From an uncultured Eubacteriales bacterium (GTDB taxonomy: Bacteria; Bacillota; Clostridia; Oscillospirales; Oscillospiraceae): 5,284 nt of DNA. The notes under the pieces are model-generated. The model worked only from the letters and a program-made list of their open reading frames with translations. It had not been told where the DNA came from and did no database searches. Shown here piece after piece: positions 1 through 5,209 of the stretch. Position 1 is the stretch's first letter; each line of letters opens with the position of its first letter. The position numbers were made by a program, and so were the translations under genes. The stretch lies in contig URPU01000122.1 in assembly GCA_900549865.1 (NCBI GenBank), positions 1-5,284 on the forward strand. The letters run 5' to 3'.

Positions 1-62
1 GGATTCGAACCCCCGACCTGCTGATTACAAATCAGCTGCTCTACCGGCTGAGCTACACCAGC
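1..62 (-). tRNA. tRNA-Thr (anticodon UGU), 3' end cut by the window edge
   Basis: Read on the minus strand from position 62, the sequence gives a 7-nt 5' acceptor strand (GCTGGTG), then T8-A9, a D arm starting GCTC, an anticodon stem GCTGA/TCAGC closing the loop TTTGTAA (anticodon TGT, which reads ACA threonine codons), and a T arm GGGGG-TTCGAAT-CC. The last part of the T stem, the 3' acceptor strand and any encoded CCA lie beyond base 1. About 62 of 76 nucleotides are visible. The 5' end is placed so that U8 and A9 fall in their canonical positions. A promoter lies directly upstream, so this is probably the first gene of its unit. Confidence 0.95.
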
Positions 63-79
63 ACTTGACCGGCCTGATA

Positions 80-108
80 ATAATAGCAAATGAGCACGCA
101 TTTGTCAA
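80..108 (-). promoter_or_regulatory. Sigma-A promoter of tRNA-Thr
   Basis: On the minus strand, TTGACA (108-103) is followed by a 17-nt spacer and TATTAT (85-80). The predicted start near 73 leaves a leader of about 11 nt before the tRNA, typical of stable-RNA promoters. The -35 hexamer is perfect and the spacing optimal. Confidence 0.8.
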
Positions 109-128
109 CAATAATTTTTCCAAACAGG

Positions 129-180
129 CAAAAAAATTCACGCGCCCGTGTGCGCGCAGAAAATGCCGCCCGTATGCGGC
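129..180 (-). terminator. Possible secondary minus-strand terminator hairpins
   Basis: Two short GC hairpins lie between the strong terminator at 199-259 and the tRNA promoter. One has 5-bp arms GCCGC/GCGGC at 165-169 and 176-180, followed on the minus strand by ATTTTC. The other has CGCGC/GCGCG arms at 141-145 and 152-156, or a shorter CACG/CGTG alternative, followed on the minus strand by seven T (136-130) after a 4-nt gap. The stems are short and the T-run is offset, so each is weak. Together they could back up the main terminator and insulate the tRNA gene. Confidence 0.3.
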
Positions 181-198
181 GCACCGCGAAAAATGCGC

Positions 199-259
199 AA
201 AAAAGAAGTGACCCTTGGCCGCACGCTCAAGCTCTCTACAGCAGCCAAGGGTCACTTCT
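199..259 (-). terminator. Strong Rho-independent terminator of the minus-strand RNA unit
   Basis: Perfect 16-bp inverted repeat: arms 204-219 and 244-259 (AGAAGTGACCCTTGGC and its complement), with a 24-nt loop. On the minus strand the closing arm runs straight into six T (204-199), which gives direction. On the plus strand nothing T-rich follows. No protein gene ends here on the minus strand, so it must end an RNA or a very small gene that starts to the right. Confidence 0.75.
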
Positions 260-497
260 CTGAATTCTTAGTATCTAGCATCATGGTTACCTCTCTTTCT
301 GCGGATTTCAAACAACGGCACTGCCTTTCAACGGGACACTATCAAACGGCACTCCTTTTCCCCACCGGGATATCTCAAGCGAGATCAACTCTGTGCGCAC
401 TGTCCTCCTGCATATTTTGATTTGCAGCGCCCGCCCCTGCGATGCACATCCCATGTGCCGCGGGGTATTTCATTTGTACATCGGACTCACCCTTTCT
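199..497 (-). ncRNA. Candidate structured small RNA, about 300 nt, not recognised
   Basis: This stretch has no convincing protein gene but has the parts of a transcription unit on the minus strand: a promoter with its start near 497, internal hairpins and a strong terminator at 204-259. The hairpins are a long stem at 434-465 (CCCC/GGGG, GCG/CGC and GCACAT/ATGTGC segments around a 3-nt loop, with small bulges) and a 5-bp stem at 372-385. Near 314-360 there are related short units sharing the core CAACGG or CAAACGG plus GCACT. Small reading frames exist: 32 codons ending at 375, starting at an ATG after the 3-codon frame ATGTACAAATGA, and a 10-codon frame at about 239-207 with AGAGAGG before its ATG whose stop lies in the terminator stem. 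None looks like a known peptide. I saw no tmRNA, SRP, RNase P, T-box or common riboswitch consensus. It could also be a leader-peptide attenuator with no surviving target. Confidence 0.4.
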
Positions 498-503
498 GAT
501 GCT

Positions 504-532
504 AATATAACAAATACGGACGCGGATTTCAA
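504..532 (-). promoter_or_regulatory. Sigma-A promoter for the minus-strand candidate RNA
   Basis: On the minus strand, TTGAAA (532-527), a 17-nt spacer and TATATT (509-504) form a near-consensus promoter. The transcript would start near 497 and run left to the terminator at 259-199. It is divergent from the plus-strand promoter at 618-647. Confidence 0.6.
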
Positions 533-617
533 TTGATATACCGCACGATTTTACGCGAGACTTTTTATGCACATCAACGTTTTTACGCGCAAACACGGTG
601 CAAAATTCACTTATGTA

Positions 618-647
618 TTGACGTAATGTACAAAAATATAATATAAT
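618..647 (+). promoter_or_regulatory. Upstream sigma-A promoter (P1) of the nfeD-SPFH unit
   Basis: TTGACG (618-623), an 18-nt spacer and TATAAT (642-647) in an AT-rich tract. A second TATAAT at 637-642 overlaps it but would leave only 13 nt. The start would fall near 654, just ahead of the hairpin at 657, so the P1 transcript would carry a stem-loop at its 5' end. Confidence 0.6.
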
Positions 648-656
648 AAAAATATT

Positions 657-706
657 GCGGGCCGTTTTTCATCTTTAGACGGCCCGCCGCCGCTTTTTGT
701 GCGGCG
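657..706 (+). promoter_or_regulatory. Double hairpin in the 5' leader between P1 and P2
   Basis: Hairpin 1 pairs GCGGGCCGT (657-665) with ACGGCCCGC (679-687). Hairpin 2 follows directly: CGCCGC (688-693), loop TTTTTGT, GCGGCG (701-706). Neither is followed by a T-run on the plus strand, so this is not a standard forward terminator. On the minus strand hairpin 1 is followed by AATATTTTTATT, which could terminate leftward transcription, but no minus-strand gene arrives from the right. A protective 5' stem-loop or a regulatory leader is possible. Confidence 0.4.
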
Positions 707-733
707 AATCGGCTTCGGCAACAGAAAATTTAC

Positions 734-762
734 TTGATAAAAGACTGTCATCCATATATAAT
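734..762 (+). promoter_or_regulatory. Proximal sigma-A promoter (P2) of the nfeD-SPFH unit
   Basis: TTGATA (734-739), a 17-nt spacer and TATAAT (757-762). The start would be near 769, giving a leader of about 45 nt to the GTG start at 814. Hexamers and spacing are near ideal, so this is the likely main promoter. Confidence 0.7.
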
Positions 763-813
763 ATGTATATACATGATGTGTATACGCAGAGTTTTTTCAG
801 GAGGTGAAGCATC

Positions 814-1266
814 GTGATGCTTGGAACGGCGTTCTTTTTCAACATGGCGCTGGTGTGGCTTGTGGCGATGGTCGTGCTGCTGATAGTTGAGGCGCTGGTG
901 CCGGGGCTTGTGTCCATATGGTTTGCGCTCGGCGCGCTGGCGGCGCTGCTGGCCGCGCTTTTGAAGGCGCCCATCTGGCTCCAGGTCGTGTGGTTTCTTG
1001 CGGTGTCCGTGGCGACGCTGTGCCTGACGCGGCCGCTTGCGCAGAAGTATGTGAACGCGAGAACGCAGCCGACCAATGCCGACGCGCTTATCGGCAGGGA
1101 CTGCGCCGTGACGGAGGAGATAAACAACATCGCCGGCAGCGGGGCCGTCAAGGTGGGCGGTCAGGTCTGGACGGCGCGCACCGAGGATGAGGGAACTGTC
1201 ATCCCCGCGGGCGAGGTCGTGAAAATCATCAGAATAGAGGGCGTAAAGCTCATTGTAAAACGGTAG
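814..1266 (+). CDS. NfeD family membrane protein, short (NfeD1b) type
   Basis: A 150-residue membrane protein. Three hydrophobic helices are visible at about residues 10-29, 32-50 and 54-72. A soluble C-terminal part (about 90-149) then has the pattern of the NfeD OB-fold: LIGRDCAV near the start, VKVGGQVWTA around residue 115 and IPAGEVVKIIRIEGVKLIV at the end. In this family the OB-fold faces the cytoplasm and partners an SPFH protein, and the next gene is exactly that. There is no N-terminal ClpP-like serine protease domain, so it is the short form, and a proteolytic role is not suggested. The start is GTG at 814, 9 nt after AGGAGG (799-804). ATG at 817 is the alternative and changes one residue. 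Expression is probably from P2, with possible read-through from P1. Family assignment is firm; the cellular role (membrane organisation or stress) is known only in general terms. Confidence 0.88.
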   Translation: MMLGTAFFFNMALVWLVAMVVLLIVEALVPGLVSIWFALGALAALLAALLKAPIWLQVVWFLAVSVATLCLTRPLAQKYVNARTQPTNADALIGRDCAVTEEINNIAGSGAVKVGGQVWTARTEDEGTVIPAGEVVKIIRIEGVKLIVKR

Positions 1267-1296
1267 CCGGCCGAAAACGGCAGAATGGAGGAACGC

Positions 1297-2196
1297 ATGA
1301 TAGTTTTAGCAATCCTTGTTGTCCTGGTCATTGTTATTCTTATCCGCAACATCCGCATCGTCCAGCAGGCGAAGGCCTATGTCGTCGAGAGGCTCGGCGC
1401 GTATAAGACGACGTGGAACGTCGGCATCCACATAAAGGTGCCGTTTATCGAGCGCGTGGCGAAGGTCGTTTCCCTCAAGGAGCAGGTCGCCGATTTCCCG
1501 CCGCAGCCCGTCATAACCAAGGATAACGTCACCATGCAGATAGACACGGTCGTTTATTTTCAGATAACCGACCCCAAGCTCTACACCTATGGTATTGAAC
1601 AGCCCATGTTTGCCATTGAGAACCTCTCAGCGACGACGCTGAGGAACATCATCGGCGACCTAGACCTTGACCAGTGCCTTACCAGCCGCGACATCATAAA
1701 CAGCAAGATGCGCACCATACTTGACGATGCCACCGACCCCTGGGGCATCAAGGTCAACCGCGTTGAGCTGAAAAACATTCTCCCGCCGAAGGAGATCCAG
1801 AACGCGATGGAGAAGCAGATGAAGGCCGAACGCGAACGCCGCGAGGCCATTCTGCGCGCCGAGGGCGAAAAGCGCGCCGCCATCCTTGAGGCCGAGGGCG
1901 AGAAGGAATCCGCGATCCTGCGCGCCGACGCAAAGAAGCAGCAGCAGATACTTGAGGCCGAAGGTCAGGCCGAGGCCATACTCAAGGTGCAGAAGGCGAC
2001 GGCGGAGGGCATACGCCTTATAAACGAGGCCGCGCCCACGGACGCCGTCCTCCGTCTGAAAGCGCTGGAGGCTTTCTCCGCCGCGGCGGACGGAAAGGCG
2101 ACGAAGATCATCATCCCCAGCGAGATACAGGGGCTTGCTGGTCTCGCCGGCGGCGTGGTCGAGTCCTTGAAGGACGCGGAAACAACTGCGAAATAA
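1297..2196 (+). CDS. SPFH/band-7 domain protein, QmcA/stomatin-like
   Basis: A 299-residue membrane-anchored scaffold protein. Residues 1-17 form one N-terminal membrane helix. The SPFH domain follows (about 20-165), with typical strings QQAKAYVVERLGAY, VPFIERV, DNVTMQIDTVVYFQITD and ATTLRNIIGDLDLD. A long charged coiled coil (about 170-235) contains repeating AILxAEGEK units about 11 residues apart. A tail rich in A/G ends with IIIPSEIQGLAGLAGG. Length and order match bacterial QmcA/stomatin homologues, which form large ring or cage oligomers at the membrane, often with NfeD. I chose ATG 1297 rather than the in-frame ATG at 1285: GGAGG at 1287-1291 sits 5 nt before 1297 and would lie inside the coding part of the longer form. 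It begins 30 nt after the NfeD stop, so the two are one operon. No damage is visible. Confidence 0.9.
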   Translation: MIVLAILVVLVIVILIRNIRIVQQAKAYVVERLGAYKTTWNVGIHIKVPFIERVAKVVSLKEQVADFPPQPVITKDNVTMQIDTVVYFQITDPKLYTYGIEQPMFAIENLSATTLRNIIGDLDLDQCLTSRDIINSKMRTILDDATDPWGIKVNRVELKNILPPKEIQNAMEKQMKAERERREAILRAEGEKRAAILEAEGEKESAILRADAKKQQQILEAEGQAEAILKVQKATAEGIRLINEAAPTDAVLRLKALEAFSAAADGKATKIIIPSEIQGLAGLAGGVVESLKDAETTAK

Positions 2197-2235
2197 CACG
2201 GGACAGACAGACGCAAAGCATCAATAACAACGCTG

Positions 2236-2260
2236 ACCGGCGGCGGAAGCCGCCGGTTTT
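2236..2260 (+). terminator. Rho-independent terminator or attenuator after the SPFH gene
   Basis: An 8-bp GC stem CCGGCGGC/GCCGCCGG (2237-2244, 2249-2256) with a GGAA tetraloop, extended by A2236-T2257, then a short T-run (2257-2260) before GCGC. The stem is very stable but only four T follow, so termination may be partial. That would lower, not abolish, co-transcription of the hexokinase, whose start codon is only 24 nt further on and which has no clear promoter of its own. Confidence 0.65.
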
Positions 2261-2283
2261 GCGCGGGATACAGGAGTGAGAGA

Positions 2284-3564
2284 ATGAGCAGCACCACGGC
2301 ACTTGAATTTCTGAAAAGACACGGCATGTCGCCAATGGCCATAGACCCCGCGGAGTACGCGGAGAAAATGCGCCTTGACATGGAGCGCGGCCTTGCCGGC
2401 GCAGACAGCTCCATGCCGATGATACCCACATACATACGCGGCGACGGCTGCATCCCCAAGGGCGTGCCCGTGGCTGTGATAGACGCCGGCGGCACGAACT
2501 TCCGCAGCGGCATCATCACGTTTACAGACGGCGGCTATGAGCTGACGCGGCTGACAAAGCACAAAATGCCGGGCACGGAAAAAAGCGCCTCATGGGAGGA
2601 GTTCATCTCCTTCACGGCGGACAGCATCATGCCCCTCATGGACGAGGCAGAGCTTATCGGCTTCTGCTTTTCCTACAGCGCAGACATAACGCCGGAGATA
2701 GACGGGCTTGTCAGATGCATTGATAAAGAGGTCGTCATTACCGGCGCGACGGGGCAGCTCGTCGGCGCTTCGCTCATCGCGGAGCTTGCGCGCCGCGGCG
2801 TCGCGGGCAAACGAGTTTTTGTCCTGAACGACACGGTGGCGGCGCTTCTCGGCGCGTCCAGCGCGCTGGACAGGGGCGCTTACAGCGGCTTCATCGGCCA
2901 GATAAGCGGCACGGGCACGAACACCTGCTGCGCTCTGACGTATTCGCGCATCCCCAAGCTCGGCATGTCCGGCGACGGCAGCATCCTCATCAATCTTGAA
3001 TCCGGCCTATACGACGGAATGCCGCAGGGCGATTTCGACGTGATACTTGACCGCGAAAGCCATAACCCCGGCGAAAAGAGCATGGAGAAAATGACGGCCG
3101 GCGTCTATCTCGGTGAGCTGGGCCGCCTCATGCTTTGCGCCGCGGCGGACGAGGGGCTGCTCTCCGCCGCTTCCGGCGCGAAGGTGCACGCGCTGGGGAA
3201 GATAGACGCGTCGTATATAGACGCGTGGGCCGGCGGCGAAGGGCTTGAGCAGGTCTCCGATAACGCGGATGATGCGGACTTTGCGCGGACGATGAGTCTT
3301 GCGCTGTTTGAGCGCTCCGCGCGCTGCATGTGCGCGAACCTGACGGCCATAATGCTGCTCACCGGCGCGGGCGGCGACGCGGAAAAGCCCGTGTGCGTCT
3401 GCGCGGAGGGCTCACTTGTCGATAAAAGCCGGTATTTCCGCCCCATGCTGGAGGGTTTCCTTGCTGAATACGCGGCGGGCCGCCTCGGCAAATATGCCGT
3501 GATGAACGTCAGTCGTGAAACAACTCTGCCCGGCTCCGCCGCGGCGGCGCTGCTAAACAGATAA
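2284..3564 (+). CDS. Hexokinase of the eukaryotic-like hexokinase family
   Basis: A 426-residue cytoplasmic sugar kinase, predicted to phosphorylate glucose or a related hexose with ATP as the entry to glycolysis. The hallmark motifs are in order: phosphate-1 motif AVIDAGGTNFRSG at 64-76; a PGTEKSASWEEF loop at 96-107; NDTVAALL at 182-189 with D183 in the catalytic-base position; the adenosine/phosphate motif GQISGTGTN at 205-213; INLESG at 236-241 with E239 in the sugar-binding position; and DRESHNPGEKSMEKMTAG-YLGELGRL at about 256-281. Its C-terminal VCVCAEGSLVDKSRYF and ETTLPGSAAAALL match the end of the family fold. These are motifs of the Hexokinase_1/Hexokinase_2 family (yeast and animal hexokinases), rather than of bacterial ROK or Glk glucokinases. 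Length is close to a single eukaryotic hexokinase half (about 450). The start is ATG 2284, with AGGAG at 2272-2276. All key residues look intact. The exact sugar cannot be read from sequence. Confidence 0.88.
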   Translation: MSSTTALEFLKRHGMSPMAIDPAEYAEKMRLDMERGLAGADSSMPMIPTYIRGDGCIPKGVPVAVIDAGGTNFRSGIITFTDGGYELTRLTKHKMPGTEKSASWEEFISFTADSIMPLMDEAELIGFCFSYSADITPEIDGLVRCIDKEVVITGATGQLVGASLIAELARRGVAGKRVFVLNDTVAALLGASSALDRGAYSGFIGQISGTGTNTCCALTYSRIPKLGMSGDGSILINLESGLYDGMPQGDFDVILDRESHNPGEKSMEKMTAGVYLGELGRLMLCAAADEGLLSAASGAKVHALGKIDASYIDAWAGGEGLEQVSDNADDADFARTMSLALFERSARCMCANLTAIMLLTGAGGDAEKPVCVCAEGSLVDKSRYFRPMLEGFLAEYAAGRLGKYAVMNVSRETTLPGSAAAALLNR

Positions 3565-3591
3565 CCGTATACGGATAAACGAAAGCGCCCT

Positions 3592-3608
3592 GCCGCAGCA
3601 TATGCGGC
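3592..3608 (+). other. Small hairpin downstream of the hexokinase
   Basis: GCCGCA (3592-3597), loop GCATA, TGCGGC (3603-3608), 27 nt after the hexokinase stop. No T-run follows on either strand, so it is not a standard terminator, though it could serve as a 3' mRNA-end structure. The surrounding 3565-3700 stretch holds the palindrome CCGTATACGG at 3565-3574 and no credible gene. Confidence 0.3.
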
Positions 3609-3702
3609 TAACGCTGACCGGACTGTAAAATTTTGAGATGTTGCCCCTCGGTGGAACGACAATAGAAATGCATAAACGCCTTTGCAGCCGAATCAAGCAA
3701 CG

Positions 3703-3738
3703 AAAATTTCACCGCCTTGCAGTGCGCAGGGCGGTGAA
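3703..3738 (-). terminator. Terminator of the minus-strand oxidoreductase remains, possibly bidirectional
   Basis: A long stem pairs TTCACCGCCTTGC (3708-3720) with GCAGGGCGGTGAA (3726-3738), including one G-T wobble, around a 5-nt loop. On the minus strand the stem is followed by ATTTTCG (3707-3701), and it lies 25 nt beyond the stop codon at 3763. It may also stop plus-strand read-through from the hexokinase, although the plus-strand flank (TTACTTAT) is a poor T-tract. Confidence 0.55.
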
Positions 3739-3762
3739 TTACTTATACATATATACGCAGTC

Positions 3763-4304
3763 TCACAGCTTCAGAACGAGGTCATTTGCTGACCAGATGG
3801 CGTTCTTCAGATTCGCAACGTGATCCGCGTCGCCGAGAATGTGGACGTTCTTGGGATGCTTCTTCGCGTCTGCCAGCGGAGTTCCGGCGCTGTACCCGAC
3901 GGAGACGACGACTGTATCGCAGGGAATATCAACGCTCTTTCCGCCCGTGAGGACCGTGATGCTGCCGTCCTTTATCTCTGTGGTCTTCGACTCAAGATAC
4001 ACGGGCACATTGTGGAACTTGAGCAGATCACGCAGGAGGACGGAGTTCGCAGCGGGAACCATCGGCGTCTTCATCAAGTCATCCATGACCTCAATGATGA
4101 ACGGATGCTTGCCTTTCAGCGCAAGCTCATACGCGACCTCGCGGCCGGTGATGCCGCCGCCGATGATGGCGACGCGGTCGCCCGTTTCGCAGCCGGACAG
4201 CAGGTAATCCGCCGCGTTTATCGTCTTATCCCAGCCGGGATGGGCAGGGCGCGCGGCTTTGCGCCTGTTGCGATGACGTATTCATCCGCGGGAATGTCCG
4301 CAAG
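3763..4304 (-). pseudogene. FAD/NAD-dependent oxidoreductase remnant B (C-terminal part, frameshifted)
   Basis: The last 180 or so residues of a flavin oxidoreductase of the NADH:flavin oxidoreductase/2,4-dienoyl-CoA reductase type. Visible in order are the FAD-domain strand EYVIATGAKPRALPIP, the NAD-binding Rossmann motif VAIIGGGITGREVAYELA with an acidic residue at the end of the next strand (FIIEV, which suggests NADH), DTVVVSVGYSAGTP, and the FAD-contact motif VHILGDADHVANLKNAIW near the stop. The first part (to about 4240) and the rest lie in different frames. One extra G in the GGG at 4237-4239 would restore PIPGWDKTINAADYLLSG. The intact frame after the shift has an ATG at 4086, but a protein from there would lack the GxGxxG motif. 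The whole N-terminal flavin barrel is missing. It joins remnant A at about 4290-4310. The codons are GC-rich, like the hexokinase. Confidence 0.75.
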
Positions 4305-4738
4305 GCTTGTTGCAATATTTCCGACTTCAACGCCGTCGCCGACTTCATATACTTCAAAACCATTGCCCAACAGCTCATTTTTGCATGATGCATTCGGCGC
4401 AAGTCCTATTGCCATAACAGTGTCGTCAGCGGGAAGCACTATCTGTTCTCCTGTTGCGACTTTTGTTATTATAACGCCGTTGCCTGTCACACATTCCACT
4501 TTATGACCGGTGTAGACCTTTACGCCATATTTTTTGAGCATGTAATTCGTGTATACGACATTGCTGAGAAATGTAGGTAAACCAACGCTCATAAGTTTGT
4601 CCGTGTATTCAACAAGAGAGACATCCTTACCCATCATGGCGTAGTCGACCGCTATCTCACAGCCGGTAAGACCACCACCGGCAACGACAACGCGATTGCC
4701 CGGAATTACCTTCCCGGTTGCTGCATCAACGGCATTTA
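4305..4738 (-). pseudogene. FAD/NAD-dependent oxidoreductase remnant A (NAD-binding domain, both ends lost)
   Basis: A second, different oxidoreductase of the same family, about 145 residues, read through without stops. From the right it begins near INAVDAATGKVIPG, then has the Rossmann motif VVVAGGGLTGCEIAVDYA and its acidic strand end (VSLVEY), VKVYTGHKVECV, DDTVMAIGLAPN, and the FAD-contact motif VYEVGDGVEVGNIATSL. The last lines up with GDADHVANLKNAI of remnant B, so A reaches almost to its natural C-terminus before it runs in frame into the middle of B. Aligned by eye, A and B are clearly homologous but distant, so this is not a recent duplication. The 5' portion (flavin barrel, start codon) is gone, cut at about 4735. 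The first ATG in frame is 4637, beyond the GxGxxG motif, so no functional product is expected. Codons are more AT-rich than in B. Confidence 0.72.
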
Positions 4739-5101
4739 TACTATCACAAGTATCTTGAATTGATAAATAACAATTACAATGCGTTCAGCAAAATAATGGA
4801 GTACTTGGGGCAGAACAACTTCTTTGATTTTTTCGTTGAGTATGAATCCCGGAAATACAGACATTATATAAGTCGGAATATATATAAGAAATACTCTGCC
4901 GCACTGGTTGACCATGCGGTCACATATTCAGTTCAGGCAGCATATTTCGGAACTGTTATGAACATGACATCAGCTGAAGATTTCAATGATTTTGTTAATA
5001 AGACCCTGTCCAGTTCGACTATTCCGATAGAAACGCACAGTCTTGCTATCTTTGATGGATTTTTGTCGTCCGAAGTGCTTCCAATAGAGGAACATATATA
5101 G
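4730..5101 (+). pseudogene. C-terminal fragment of a possible TetR-like transcriptional regulator
   Basis: About 120 residues with no N-terminal DNA-binding helix-turn-helix and no ribosome binding site. The open frame only begins by running through the oxidoreductase remnant, and the natural part seems to start near YYHKYLELINNNYNAF. What remains is helical and aromatic-rich: LINNNYNAFSKIMEYLG, then FFDFFVEYESRKY, ALVDHAVTYSVQAAYFGTV and SAEDFNDFVNKTLSSS. The arrangement resembles the ligand-binding half of TetR/AcrR regulators, where a helix like VTYSVQAAYFG is followed by a short loop and an EDF-type last helix. This call rests on pattern only; another helical protein is possible. It points away from remnant A, so the original locus may have been a regulator divergent from an oxidoreductase, with both 5' ends removed. 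It is the most AT-rich segment of the window and ends in its own terminator. Confidence 0.45.
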
Positions 5102-5164
5102 AAACACTCAGCAAGGCCGGGTTTTGCGGTAAAGACTGTTAATGGAATATAATGAATATGCTTC

Positions 5165-5209
5165 AAGCAGAGATCCTCCGGTTATCCATTGGAAAATCTC
5201 TGCTTTTTT
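5165..5209 (+). terminator. Rho-independent terminator after the regulator fragment
   Basis: A perfect 10-bp stem AAGCAGAGAT/ATCTCTGCTT (5165-5174, 5196-5205), with three further inner pairs TCC/GGA, followed by T5204-T5209. The T-run is on the plus strand only, so it ends rightward transcription from the TetR-like fragment, whose stop is 64 nt upstream. Its survival suggests that the 3' end of that gene is intact. Beyond it, 5210-5284 holds no feature I can support. Confidence 0.8.

Noticed and set aside
204..259. Inverted repeat read as insertion-sequence ends or a CRISPR-like repeat
   Set aside because: There is one pair of arms with a 24-nt loop and a T-run on one side, no transposase nearby and no repeat-spacer pattern. 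A terminator explains it.
148..420. Plus-strand 90-codon frame over 148-420
   Set aside because: It reads through the perfect inverted repeat and terminator hairpins, has no ribosome binding site and no recognisable domain.
375..596. Minus-strand 73-codon frame in the region right of the tRNA
   Set aside because: It runs across the predicted promoter and its upstream part is not transcribed from it. The sequence is unlike any family I know, and the only internal ATG with context lies 16 nt from a purine-rich stretch. It fits an RNA region better.
675..1151. Minus-strand 158-codon frame opposite the NfeD gene
   Set aside because: It is a shadow of the GC-rich nfeD frame. The plus frame has helices, an OB-fold motif, a ribosome binding site and promoters.
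3638..3823. Plus-strand 61-codon frame between the convergent units
   Set aside because: It crosses the 14-bp terminator stem and enters the 3' end of the oxidoreductase remnant. It has no ribosome binding site.
3820..4506. Plus-strand 228-codon frame over the oxidoreductase remains
   Set aside because: The minus strand carries clear Rossmann and FAD motifs throughout. The plus frame has no start signal and no family pattern.
4933..5166. Minus-strand 77-codon frame opposite the regulator fragment
   Set aside because: No ribosome binding site or domain. The plus frame matches a helical regulator C-terminus and is followed by a plus-strand terminator.
5120..5209. Promoter-like TTGCGG-18-TATAAT (TATAAT at 5148-5153) and a 38-codon frame from 5153
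   Set aside because: The -35 is poor, the transcript would meet the terminator within a few bases, and the small frame runs straight through the terminator hairpin.
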